Source of the DNA: Candidatus Faecicola pullistercoris | GTDB taxonomy: Bacteria > Bacillota > Clostridia > Christensenellales > CAG-917 | Length of the DNA: 64,000 nt | Reading direction: 5' to 3' | NCBI GenBank assembly: GCA_018714105.1 | Contig: DVNW01000004.1 | Span: 66,738 to 130,737 of the forward strand | Part shown: positions 34,456-42,909 of the stretch, one piece after another | Layout: each line of letters begins with the position of its first letter | How positions within the stretch are numbered: the first letter of the stretch is position 1 | Position numbers and translations under genes: made by a program | The notes under the pieces: model-generated | Told to the model about the DNA's origin: nothing | Databases searched by the model: none | The model's input: only the letters and a program-made list of their open reading frames with translations

Positions 34456-35283
34456 ATGAAAAATATACATAAAACCGTTATATTAACCTTAATGTTTGTT
34501 TTACTGTTTTGCGGTTGCAATGCCGAACTCGCGCAAGATACTTCCGTAAACGACGGAGGTATCGCCTTTACCGATACAGTCAAGCCGGAAAGCGACGACG
34601 TAAGCGATAATAGCTCCGACTCGGGCGAAAGCGCGTATACCGACGCCGAATACGATTATCTGCTGGTATCTCTGGCTGACGGGCTGAATATACGCACGGG
34701 CCCGGGCACGCAGTATAAATCGGTCGGAAGTATTAATAAAGGCGACGCCGTAGCCCTAATCGGCGGCCCGTCCGACGGCTGGTACGAAACCGTTTACAGG
34801 CAAAGCAGATGTTACGTAAGTTCGGCCTTCACGGACGTTCTGCGCTTCGAAAAAGCCTCCGAACGGGTTGAGGCCGTAATTGAAACAGGAAAAACTCTGT
34901 CAGGCTACCCGTACGTATGGGGCAGCCAGCGTTATCATTTCGGTAACGGTGTATTAAACGACAAGTTCGTTCAGGGAGAATACGATTGCTCGGCGCTCAC
35001 TCAATACGTATATTACGTAGGCGCGGGCATAAATCTTAATATGACCACGAGGACTCAGGTTTCGCAGGGCGATTATGTGGCGTCGGAGAATTTGCGTCGT
35101 GGCGATTTAATGTTTTTTACCAACAGTTCCAGACAAAATTACAGCGGAACCGAGCGGATAGGGCACGTAGCTATTTATCTGGGCAACAACTATATTCTGC
35201 ACACGGCGTCCGATTATGCGGTAATAGAACAAATTTCCTCTTTAAGATGGAGTTATTACATTACTGCAAGAAGAATGATATGA
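34456..35283 (+). CDS. NlpC/P60 lipoprotein with SH3b domain
   Basis: The 275-residue protein has a hydrophobic signal ending LLFCGC, a plausible lipobox with Cys21 as the lipidated residue, then a short acidic linker. An SH3b domain (LNIRTGPGTQYKSVG to CYVSSAF, about 75-135) precedes the NlpC/P60 peptidase. The catalytic Cys is in YDCSALTQY near 178, and the His in IGHVAIYLG near 238. Such enzymes cut peptide stems in peptidoglycan, likely at the outer face of the membrane. AAGAGG precedes the ATG. A TATAAT at 34431-34436 lacks a good -35, so its sigma factor is uncertain. Confidence 0.93.
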   Translation: MKNIHKTVILTLMFVLLFCGCNAELAQDTSVNDGGIAFTDTVKPESDDVSDNSSDSGESAYTDAEYDYLLVSLADGLNIRTGPGTQYKSVGSINKGDAVALIGGPSDGWYETVYRQSRCYVSSAFTDVLRFEKASERVEAVIETGKTLSGYPYVWGSQRYHFGNGVLNDKFVQGEYDCSALTQYVYYVGAGINLNMTTRTQVSQGDYVASENLRRGDLMFFTNSSRQNYSGTERIGHVAIYLGNNYILHTASDYAVIEQISSLRWSYYITARRMI

Positions 35284-35313
35284 GTGCCGAAACGGAACGG
35301 AAGTTAAAACGGT

Positions 35314-35430
35314 AAAAAAAAGCAGAGCCTTGCGGCTCTGCTAAGTGAGAAGTCTACGCACGAAGACCAAACGTTCTTCTCTGTCCACGCGGAGTTCCCC
35401 GTGGCTTCCCCTTTAGAGGGCTGGTGGTCA
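35314..35430 (-). ncRNA. Probable small RNA, unassigned family (about 117 nt)
   Basis: The minus strand has a clean promoter (next entry) and a perfect terminator: AGCAGAGCC, GCAA loop, GGCTCTGCT, eight Ts (35342-35314). The 85 bases between have no coding frame but good pairing. CCCT/AGGG makes a hairpin near the 5' end, CCACG/CGTGG one in the middle, and GAGAAG/CTTCTC one before the terminator. GACCA/TGGTC could enclose the first two hairpins. The unit lies between the NlpC gene and a gene-poor stretch, not in front of any gene on its strand. It is too short for 6S RNA and lacks the SRP RNA and tmRNA signatures I know. Confidence 0.65.
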
Positions 35431-35436
35431 ATTATT

Positions 35437-35465
35437 ATTTTAAGACCTTAATTCGAATTTGTCAA
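35437..35465 (-). promoter_or_regulatory. Sigma-A promoter for the small RNA
   Basis: On the minus strand a perfect TTGACA (35465-35460), 17-base spacer, TAAAAT (35442-35437). Predicted start is near 35430. Confidence 0.85.
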
Positions 35466-35572
35466 CGGTTTTTTTAAAAATGTACGGCAAATTTGAAAAT
35501 AACCGAAACACAGACCATATTTTGTTTTACCTCAAAGGAAAGGGAACGCGGAACTTTTACGCTCGAAAAAAG

Positions 35573-35616
35573 GCACAGTTTTAAGGCGCAATACTTTCCG
35601 ACAAACAAAACTGTGC
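35573..35616. repeat. Perfect 10-base inverted repeat
   Basis: GCACAGTTTT (35573-35582) and AAAACTGTGC (35607-35616) with 24 bases between. A smaller GGCA/TGCC hairpin follows at 35617-35627. Confidence 0.6.
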
Positions 35617-35943
35617 GGCATATTGCCATAAAAACGGCAGCATTTTCAGCGCAGCGTACGTAAGGGGAAAGCAAAGGGAAATTTCCGTCATTCAATTTAT
35701 CCGGCAAAGTTTATATCGTTGCAGTATAAGTCGGGTTTATCTGAATAAGAGTAACGTTTCAAAAATAAATATTTCGGCAAAAGAGTTCGGGAACAACCGA
35801 ACGGTAATCGGCATTTTGCGGATTAATGCAGTCTCTTGGTTTTCTGAATTGCGTATCAGGCTTACGGAAGACGAATTGTTTTTTTATGAAAAGGATTCGG
35901 GAAGGGCGGTTTTCAGGTATTTTTCCCCTGTGTGATACCCGTA

Positions 35944-35979
35944 TATTTATGCGCAAAACACAGCTTTTACGCATAAATA
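35944..35979. repeat. Perfect 10-base inverted repeat
   Basis: TATTTATGCG (35944-35953) and CGCATAAATA (35970-35979) around a 16-base loop. No T-run follows either arm. Confidence 0.6.
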
Positions 35980-36175
35980 AGCTAAAAATAGTCGTGTCGG
36001 GGTAAAATACACCGTTTTCGCGGCCTGAATATATGCTGAAACTAATTTTGATTTTGCCGTTAAATCATCCGATAATTTGTTTAATTATTATATTTTAATA
36101 TCAATATTTATAATAATCGGCGGCCAATATTAGGGTTTTACACGCAAAAATCCGTATTGCGACAATTTTATGCAC

Positions 36176-36198
36176 TAAAAAAGCCCCTTTTCGGGGCC
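36176..36198 (-). terminator. Terminator of the miaB operon
   Basis: On the minus strand GCCCC and GGGGC (36197-36193, 36187-36183) with a GAAAA loop, followed by a T-run (36182-36177). It starts 5 bases after the PLP-lyase stop. Confidence 0.88.
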
Positions 36199-36202
36199 GA
36201 TT

Positions 36203-37438
36203 TTATACGTTAAGCTTTTCAAGAGTATAAAGCGCAGCTATTTTAGCGTGCTCATAAGTCAGACCGCCTTGCAGATACGCTATATACGGCGGCCTTATCG
36301 GACTGTCTGCGGAAAGTTCTATCGACGAGCCCTGAACGAACGCACCGGCGGCCATTATTACTTTATCGTTATATCCGGGCATATCCCAAGGTTCGGGTGT
36401 TACGTTGCTGTCTATCGGAGACGCCTGCTGAATTGCCTGACAGAATTTAATAAGTTTATCCTTGTCGTTAAACACGATGCTTCTTATTATGTCGTTACAA
36501 GGCTTTCCGGCCGCCGGAAGCGTTTTATAGCCTAAATCACCGTAAATTCTGCCGAATAACACACTGGATTTTAACGCGTTAGCAACGGTTACGGGCGCCA
36601 TGAATAGCCCTTGATAATACGGTAAATAGCCGCTTACGCAGCTTCCGACTTCATTTCCCAGCGACGGCGCGGTAAGCCTGCCCGCTACAAGCGAAATCAG
36701 ATCTTTTTTTCCCGCTATATATCCGCCCGTAGGCGCAAAACCGCCGCCTGCGTTTTTAATAAGCGAACCGACAATAAGGTCGGCTCCGAATTCGGTGGGT
36801 TCGTGCGCTTCAACAAATTCGCCATAACAGTTGTCAACCATAATAAGGGTTTCGGGGTTGGCGTTTTTAATTTTATCTGCGGCGCGCGCGATATCCGCCA
36901 CCGACAATGCGTCGCGCTGGCTGTAACCTCGGCTGCGCTGAATAAAAACAAGCTTGGGCTTAAGTTTTTTTACCGACGAAACCGTTTTGTCGGCGGCGAT
37001 TTTTCCGTTTTTTTCAAGTTCGATTGAGCTGAAATTCACTTTAAAATCGCGCAATGAACCAATATTTTCGCCCGAAATGACCTCGTCAAGCGTGTCGTAA
37101 GGCTTGCCGCTGACCGAAATAAAAGTATCTCCGGGCCTCAGGACGGCAAAAAGCGCAAGCGACAGCGCGTGCGTTCCGTTGGCTATAAGCGGCGAAACAA
37201 CGGCGTCTTCCGCACCGAAAACGTCGGCAAAAACGCGACACAGAGTATCACGGCCGATATCGTCGTATCCGTAGCCGGTCGTACCGTAAAAATGACGCGC
37301 CTGAACGGCGTTTTTTCGGAATGCGTCAAGCACTTTTTTTTGATTTATGAGTGCGATTTTATCAATCTGACTGAATAATTTAAGCGATTTTTTGTGCGCG
37401 TTTTCGACAATTTCAATATTTTTTTGCAAAAATTCCAT
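36203..37438 (-). CDS. PLP-dependent methionine gamma-lyase family protein (YnbB/aluminium-resistance type)
   Basis: The 411-residue product belongs to the Met_gamma_lyase/YnbB group, often labelled an aluminium-resistance or cystathionine beta-lyase-like protein; its true substrate is not settled. The PLP lysine is in GSLIKNAGGGFAPTGGYIAG near residue 229, preceded by IMVDNCYGEF near 198 (cofactor aspartate). The N-terminus has FYGTTGYGYDDIGRD, typical of the group. It lies 5 bases after miaA as the last gene of the miaB-mutS-mutL-miaA operon; YnbB also sits near miaA in Bacillus. A terminator follows. Confidence 0.9.
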   Translation of the reverse strand: MEFLQKNIEIVENAHKKSLKLFSQIDKIALINQKKVLDAFRKNAVQARHFYGTTGYGYDDIGRDTLCRVFADVFGAEDAVVSPLIANGTHALSLALFAVLRPGDTFISVSGKPYDTLDEVISGENIGSLRDFKVNFSSIELEKNGKIAADKTVSSVKKLKPKLVFIQRSRGYSQRDALSVADIARAADKIKNANPETLIMVDNCYGEFVEAHEPTEFGADLIVGSLIKNAGGGFAPTGGYIAGKKDLISLVAGRLTAPSLGNEVGSCVSGYLPYYQGLFMAPVTVANALKSSVLFGRIYGDLGYKTLPAAGKPCNDIIRSIVFNDKDKLIKFCQAIQQASPIDSNVTPEPWDMPGYNDKVIMAAGAFVQGSSIELSADSPIRPPYIAYLQGGLTYEHAKIAALYTLEKLNV

Positions 37439-37443
37439 ATTTA

Positions 37444-38343
37444 TTACTCCAAATATGTTTTCATTACGGTTTCAAGCGCTTTGTCGGTTTCGTCAGAATC
37501 GAACCATAAAATATTGTCCTGACGCCTGAACCACGTAAGCTGACGTTTGGCATAGTTGCGGGTATTTTTTTTGATTGATTCCTTGACTTCCTCAAGGCCG
37601 ACAGTGCCTTCGAAATAAGGACGGAATTCCTTATATCCGATCGCCTGAAAACTTTGCATTTCAAAATTACAGCCGCTTGCGATAAGGTTTTTAACCTCGG
37701 ACTCGAGGCCGTTATCGAACATCAGGTCTACGCGCCGATTTATGCGGTCGTAAAGCACGTCGCGCGGCGCATTAAGGCCGATTATAAGCGCGTCAAACCG
37801 TTGAGATTGAAAATCGTTGCCGTTTTTGCCGTCGGCAAGACATATTTCCAAAGCTCTTACAACGCGTTTTTTATCGTTAAAATGTATTTTTTCGGCGCGG
37901 CCGCTGTCCAAAGAGTGAAGTTCTTCCCACATTTTCAGCCCGCCTTCGGCATCGTATCTTAAGTTAAGTTCGGCCCGCAGCGCCTGATTTTTGTTTGTAT
38001 CCGAAAAAGAAAGCGGATATAACAACGAATTTATATAAAGCCCCGTGCCGCCGCACACAACCGGAATTTTATTCTGCGCGACGAGCTTAGAAATATATCC
38101 GAGAGCAGCTTCCTGATATGCGGCTACGCTGAATTCGGCTGAAGGATCTACTTCGTCGATCATATAATGCTTAATTTCGCGCATGGTTTGGGGCGATTCT
38201 TTTGCCGTACCTATGTCCATGCCTTTATAAACCTGCATCGAGTCGGCGGAAATAACCGCGCTGTCAAGAACACGCGCGGCTTTTATCGCGAAAGCGGATT
38301 TTCCCGATGCGGTCGGACCGACGATAAACAAGACTTTATCCAA
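37444..38343 (-). CDS. miaA: MiaA, tRNA dimethylallyltransferase
   Basis: MiaA adds a dimethylallyl group to adenosine-37 of tRNAs that read codons starting with U. MiaB, in the same operon, then methylthiolates the product. The 299-residue product has the P-loop GPTASGKSAFA at residues 9-19, SADSMQVYKGMDIGTAK, and AIGYKEF near residue 235. It starts 2 bases after mutL. Length is normal. Confidence 0.97.
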   Translation of the reverse strand: MDKVLFIVGPTASGKSAFAIKAARVLDSAVISADSMQVYKGMDIGTAKESPQTMREIKHYMIDEVDPSAEFSVAAYQEAALGYISKLVAQNKIPVVCGGTGLYINSLLYPLSFSDTNKNQALRAELNLRYDAEGGLKMWEELHSLDSGRAEKIHFNDKKRVVRALEICLADGKNGNDFQSQRFDALIIGLNAPRDVLYDRINRRVDLMFDNGLESEVKNLIASGCNFEMQSFQAIGYKEFRPYFEGTVGLEEVKESIKKNTRNYAKRQLTWFRRQDNILWFDSDETDKALETVMKTYLE

Positions 38344-38345
38344 AA

Positions 38346-40286
38346 TCAGACAATCCTTTTAAACATTTTTTCTACTTCGGCTTTTGACAGCCTTATAATG
38401 GCAGGCCTGCCGTGCGGGCATTGAAGCGGAATTTTAGCGGCGGTATCCACCGATTTCAGAAGAGCTTTAATCTGTTCTTCCGAAAGCGCGTTGCCTGCCT
38501 TTATCGCCGCCTTGCAGGCGGTTTGTTTCAATCTGTCGGTTATAACCTCTCTTGTGCTGATTTTCAGAAAGGACGACGAAATATCTTTAAGCAACGAATT
38601 AAAGAAATCGCCGAGCTTCATATCGGTAAGCGCAAGCGGCAATGCCGAAATTTTAAACGACAACCGACCGAAAGGTTCGATTTCTATGCCGATTGAATTG
38701 AGATGCGGCAGAAGCTCTTCAACCAAAGGATATTCGTATTGGCTTACGTCGAAGGTAAACGGAACCAAAAGCGGCTGCTGAACGTTTTTATCGGGCTCGG
38801 AAAGGCTGTCGTAAATCATGCGTTCATGAACGGCATGCTGATCTATGATAAACAAGGCGTCGTCCTTTTCGACAAGAATGTATGCCGAAAACAGTTGCCC
38901 CAGCAATTTATACGAAAGACCGAAAATCTCTTCGGACTGACGTTTAAACAAGACTTTGTCGCCCGTCGCCGCGCGTGAATCTTCCGCGGCGGCCGATTTA
39001 TTCGGGGCGTACCGACAAATATCGTCCTTCAATGCCGAAACCGAGGGTTTAAAGCTGTCGCGTCCCGCGGAAAGATTTTTCAGCTTTTGCTTAAAATCTT
39101 CGTCTGAGGCGCGGTATTCGCCGTGTTCCGATACCTCGTTATATATATTATCCTTATTTACAGGCGTATAAACGCCGTATTTTTCGGCGGCCAGGCTTTC
39201 CGAAAGCGGCTTTAAACTCTCCTTATCCTCTTCCTCGGCCTTTTCACGATTCGATAAAATCTCGTCTTTACGGAAAATTTCCTCTGTTCCGAAAGCGTTA
39301 TACGAGGAAACCGCGTCCAAAATGCTTTTAAAAACAAATCCGAAAATCCTGTTATTATCCTGAAATCTGACGTCGGCTTTCCCCGGATGAACGTTCACGT
39401 CCACAAAGTCGTAAGGAACGGTAAGATTTATGACGCACATGGGATAAGTCCTTTTTACGGTATAACCCTCGTATGCTTTTTCGATTGCGGTGCTCACGGT
39501 CTTGTTTGAAATGACGCGCCCGTTCACGATTACGGTCTGATAATTACGGTTTGGTCTCGTATATGTAGGTACGGAAATAAAACCCGTAATTGCAAAATTG
39601 TCGCGAGTATTCTCGATTGGCATAAAATTCATAGCAATTTCCCTGGGATATATGCTGAAAACAGCATCTTTAAGCCCTTTGCCGTTGCTTTCCAGAATTT
39701 TTTTACCGTCGGCGTAATACTCGAACGCCACATAAGGATTGGACAGAATCAGCTGCTCGACAAGTTCGGTAACGTATCCCTCTTCCGTTTTCGGCTTTTT
39801 TAAGAATTTGATGCGCGCGGGAGTATTGAAAAACAAATCGGATACGGTTATTACCGTGCCTGAATTCAGCGCGCACGCGTATTCTTCGGTTATTTTGCCG
39901 GCAGAAAGTATTATTCCGTTTGCCGCGTCCTCCTCTGCCGTCACCGATTTCGCGTCTACGTGCGATACCGAAGCTATGCTCGCAAGAGCCTCGCCCCTGA
40001 ACCCCAAAGTGGTGATACATTCAAGGTCGTCCTTTCGGGCTATTTTAGAAGTAGCGTGCGGAAGAAAGGCTTTTCTGATATTTTCCGCAGAAATGCCTGT
40101 ACCGTCGTCGGTAACGCGTATCTTTCTGATTCCTCCGCCCTCGATTTCGATTTTAATGCGTTTTGCAAGAGCGTCGATAGAATTTTCCGCCAATTCCTTA
40201 ACTACGGAACGGGGTCTTTCGACAACCTCGCCCGCCGCGATAAGATTGTATACCGAACTGTCCAAAATGTTAATATCGTTATTCAT
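38346..40286 (-). CDS. mutL: MutL, mismatch repair endonuclease
   Basis: MutL links MutS mismatch recognition to strand cutting. The 646-residue product has GHKL ATPase motifs (ELAENSIDA near 32, DDGTGI near 60, TLGFRGEALASIASV near 92) and a linker (about 340-450). The C-terminal endonuclease domain has IDQHAVHERMIYD near 485, ACKAAI near 590 and CPHGRP near 622. The usual DQHA-x2-E-x4-E ends with Asp here instead of Glu, a conservative change. This endonuclease type fits an organism without MutH. It overlaps the end of mutS by 8 bases. Confidence 0.97.
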   Translation of the reverse strand: MNNDINILDSSVYNLIAAGEVVERPRSVVKELAENSIDALAKRIKIEIEGGGIRKIRVTDDGTGISAENIRKAFLPHATSKIARKDDLECITTLGFRGEALASIASVSHVDAKSVTAEEDAANGIILSAGKITEEYACALNSGTVITVSDLFFNTPARIKFLKKPKTEEGYVTELVEQLILSNPYVAFEYYADGKKILESNGKGLKDAVFSIYPREIAMNFMPIENTRDNFAITGFISVPTYTRPNRNYQTVIVNGRVISNKTVSTAIEKAYEGYTVKRTYPMCVINLTVPYDFVDVNVHPGKADVRFQDNNRIFGFVFKSILDAVSSYNAFGTEEIFRKDEILSNREKAEEEDKESLKPLSESLAAEKYGVYTPVNKDNIYNEVSEHGEYRASDEDFKQKLKNLSAGRDSFKPSVSALKDDICRYAPNKSAAAEDSRAATGDKVLFKRQSEEIFGLSYKLLGQLFSAYILVEKDDALFIIDQHAVHERMIYDSLSEPDKNVQQPLLVPFTFDVSQYEYPLVEELLPHLNSIGIEIEPFGRLSFKISALPLALTDMKLGDFFNSLLKDISSSFLKISTREVITDRLKQTACKAAIKAGNALSEEQIKALLKSVDTAAKIPLQCPHGRPAIIRLSKAEVEKMFKRIV

Positions 40287-42906
40287 CGGCTTTTTCCTTT
40301 AAATCCATTAATATTGCGAACGCCTGTAGCGGAGTGCAGCTGTCAAGCGACAGATCTTTGAGAATTTTCACTATTTCGTCGCCTTTCTGGTTTTGAGAAA
40401 ACAGGCTTAACTGTTGCTGCCGTCTGGGCTTTGCCGCGGCGGCCGAAAGCATTATGGCGTTTGCGTCGCGTGAAACGTCGGCTTCTTCAAGCTGTTTCAT
40501 TATATCGGAGGCTCGTGAAACCACCTCGTCGGGAATACCCGCAAGCGCAGCCACTTCGATGCCGAAACTCTTATTCGCTCCGCCGCGGACGATTTTATGC
40601 AGAAATACCACTTTTCCGCCTATTTCCTTGATGAGGATACGGTAATTCTTAATGCCGTCGAGCGCGCCTTCGAGCTCGGTCAGTTCGTGAAAATGGGTTG
40701 CAAACAACGTTTTCGCACCGATTTTACGGTTAATCTGCTCGATAACCGCCCAGGCAATGCTGAGCCCGTCCAACGTGGAAGTTCCGCGGCCTATTTCGTC
40801 AAGAATAAGCAGACTGCTTGCAGTGGCGTTGTTAAGAATGGTAGCCACCTCGATCATTTCCATCATAAAAGTGCTCTGGCCTGATATAAGGTCGTCGCTG
40901 GCGCCTACTCTTGTAAAAATCCTGTCAGTCAGGGAAATTTCGGCGCTTTGGGCAGGCACGAAACTGCCGATATGAGCAAGCAGCGTTATAACGGCAACCT
41001 GCCTCATATAAGTGCTTTTACCCGCCATATTAGGGCCGGTGATAATCATTGTGCGGTCGTCTTTGCAGTCCAGATAGGTATCGTTGGCCACAAATACTCC
41101 GTCGGTAAGCATTTTTTCCACGACGGGATGTCTGCCCGCCTTGACGGAAATGTGTTTGATTTTGGAATTGATTACGGGCTTTGAAAATTTATTTTCGACA
41201 GCCGAAACCGCCAGCGAATACAGGCAGTCGATAACGGCCACGGCACGCGCAGTGGATTGAAGCGAGGCCACTTTTTCAAGCAAAACTTCCTTTATGCCGG
41301 CAAATATTTCGGCTTCCAGCCTGACGGCCTTTTCCTCGGCGCCGAGAATCTTTTCCTCGATTTCTTTCAGCTCGGGCGTGATAAAACGCTCGCCGTTTAC
41401 AATGGTCTGCTTCCTCTGATACCTGAAAGGCACTTTATCGAGCATGGTTTTGCTGACTTCTATATAGTAACCGAAAACTTTGTTATAGCTGATTTTAAGG
41501 TTTTTTATTCCCGTGGCTTCGCGCTCGCTGGTTTCGAGATTCAGAAGCCATTCCTTCCCGTCGTTGCCTGCATTTCTGAGCCTGTCGAGTTCGCCGTTGA
41601 AACCGCTTTTGATGTAGCCGCCGTCTTTGGTAATGCCGGAGGCTCTTTCGTCGATAGCCTCGGATAAAAGGTTTTCGACGTCGGTATGAAGATCGATGCT
41701 TTTTGCCGTCTGCGATATCAGTTTGCTTTTAAGTGAAAAAAGCAGTTTTTTTAATTCGGGTAGCCTTGAAAGCCCTTCCTGCAGGGAAAGACAATCCTTA
41801 GGATTGACGCTGCCGTAAGCTATACGCCCGGCCAGCCTTTCGATATCTCTTATGCCGGGAAGAATTTCGTTAAGCCTTTCAACGGCGGCAGAGTCGGATA
41901 CAAATTCTTCCACGCCGTCAAGCCTGAGATTTATTTCTTTTTCGCTCTGCAAGGGCTGCTCTACCCAGCGTCTGAGTTCCCTTCCGCCCATACTCGTTCT
42001 GGTTTTGTCAAGAAGCCATAATAGCGAACCTTTCTTCCTTCTGTCGCGTACGGTTTCGGTAAGTTCGAGATTCCTTCTGGTGTTGGCGTCAAGGAACATA
42101 AAACTGTTATCTTTGACGTACTGAATACGGTTTATCTGTTCCAGCGAACGCTTCTGCGTTTCTCCGAGATATTCAAGCAACGCGCCCGCCGCTTTAACGG
42201 CATAAACCTTGTCGGAACACTCGAATGCGTCAAGGGTTGCCGTTTTAAGCTGTTTCAGAACCTTCTTGCCTGCGGTATCCGCTTCGAAAGCCCAGTCGTA
42301 ATAGGCCTGCGCGGCAGGAAATACCGAACTTTTAGCCGAACCCAATGAGTTTATCGTGTTTTTAATGTAAAGGTTGCAGATAATTTCCGCGGGAGCAACC
42401 GTAACCAGCAGGTCCTCCAGTACCCGAACGTATTCGTCCGACTTATATTCGTACAGCCTGAATTCGCCGGTGGAAATATCGGTCCACGCAAGGCCGAAAC
42501 CGTTTTCGTCGCCGAAGACGCACGCGAGATAGTTGCTCTTTTTATCTTCCAGAATATTGTCTTCCATGACGGTACCCGGCGTAACAACCCTGATAACGTC
42601 CCTGTCCACCATGCCCTTTGAGGCGGCGGGATCGGAAAGTTGTTCGCATATGGCTACTTTAAAACCGCCTTCGATAAGTTTTCTTATATACATTTCCACG
42701 GCGTGATGAGGAACGCCGCACATAGGCGCGCGCTCTTCAAGGCCGCAATCGCGGCCCGTAAGTGTAAGGCCGAGAAATTCGGAGGCCGTTTTGGCGTCGT
42801 CGAAAAACATCTCGTAAAAATCGCCGAGCCGGTACAGTAAAATACAATCGTTGTATTTTTCCTTCATTTCGACGTATTGCTGCATCATTGGTGAAAGTTT
42901 AGCCAT
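40279..42906 (-). CDS. mutS: MutS, DNA mismatch recognition protein
   Basis: MutS binds mispaired bases and recruits MutL. The 875-residue product starts with LSPMMQQYVEMKEKY and has the mismatch-binding GDFYEMFFDDA motif near residue 28 (Phe and Glu that touch the mismatch). The ATPase has GPNMAGKSTYMRQ near 623 and DEIGRGTSTLDGLSIAWA near 702. It lies 3 bases after miaB and overlaps mutL by 8 bases, so one transcript is likely. Confidence 0.98.
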   Translation of the reverse strand: MAKLSPMMQQYVEMKEKYNDCILLYRLGDFYEMFFDDAKTASEFLGLTLTGRDCGLEERAPMCGVPHHAVEMYIRKLIEGGFKVAICEQLSDPAASKGMVDRDVIRVVTPGTVMEDNILEDKKSNYLACVFGDENGFGLAWTDISTGEFRLYEYKSDEYVRVLEDLLVTVAPAEIICNLYIKNTINSLGSAKSSVFPAAQAYYDWAFEADTAGKKVLKQLKTATLDAFECSDKVYAVKAAGALLEYLGETQKRSLEQINRIQYVKDNSFMFLDANTRRNLELTETVRDRRKKGSLLWLLDKTRTSMGGRELRRWVEQPLQSEKEINLRLDGVEEFVSDSAAVERLNEILPGIRDIERLAGRIAYGSVNPKDCLSLQEGLSRLPELKKLLFSLKSKLISQTAKSIDLHTDVENLLSEAIDERASGITKDGGYIKSGFNGELDRLRNAGNDGKEWLLNLETSEREATGIKNLKISYNKVFGYYIEVSKTMLDKVPFRYQRKQTIVNGERFITPELKEIEEKILGAEEKAVRLEAEIFAGIKEVLLEKVASLQSTARAVAVIDCLYSLAVSAVENKFSKPVINSKIKHISVKAGRHPVVEKMLTDGVFVANDTYLDCKDDRTMIITGPNMAGKSTYMRQVAVITLLAHIGSFVPAQSAEISLTDRIFTRVGASDDLISGQSTFMMEMIEVATILNNATASSLLILDEIGRGTSTLDGLSIAWAVIEQINRKIGAKTLFATHFHELTELEGALDGIKNYRILIKEIGGKVVFLHKIVRGGANKSFGIEVAALAGIPDEVVSRASDIMKQLEEADVSRDANAIMLSAAAAKPRRQQQLSLFSQNQKGDEIVKILKDLSLDSCTPLQAFAILMDLKEKADE

Positions 42907-42909
42907 ATT

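Larger units (their letters stand above)
35466..36175. other. 710-base interval with no recognised gene
   Basis: I see no protein family in any frame. One plus-strand frame stays open from 35585 to 35938 (117 sense codons and a TGA) but has no ATG or GTG near its start, no Shine-Dalgarno and a composition unlike its neighbours. The interval holds several perfect inverted repeats, listed separately, and GTTCGG/CCGAAC at 35785-35802. It may be a decayed gene or hold structured RNA. Its last 170 bases are strongly AT-rich. Confidence 0.5.

Noticed and set aside
35314-35430. 6S RNA, SRP RNA or tmRNA identity for the small RNA
   Set aside because: Length is too short for 6S, the SRP GGAAGG-type domain IV motif is absent, and there is no tRNA-like ends pair for tmRNA.
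35474-35974. Two minus-strand frames of 71-77 codons in the gene-free island
   Set aside because: No Shine-Dalgarno, no recognisable motifs, and amino acid composition like random translation. Kept only as part of the island entry.
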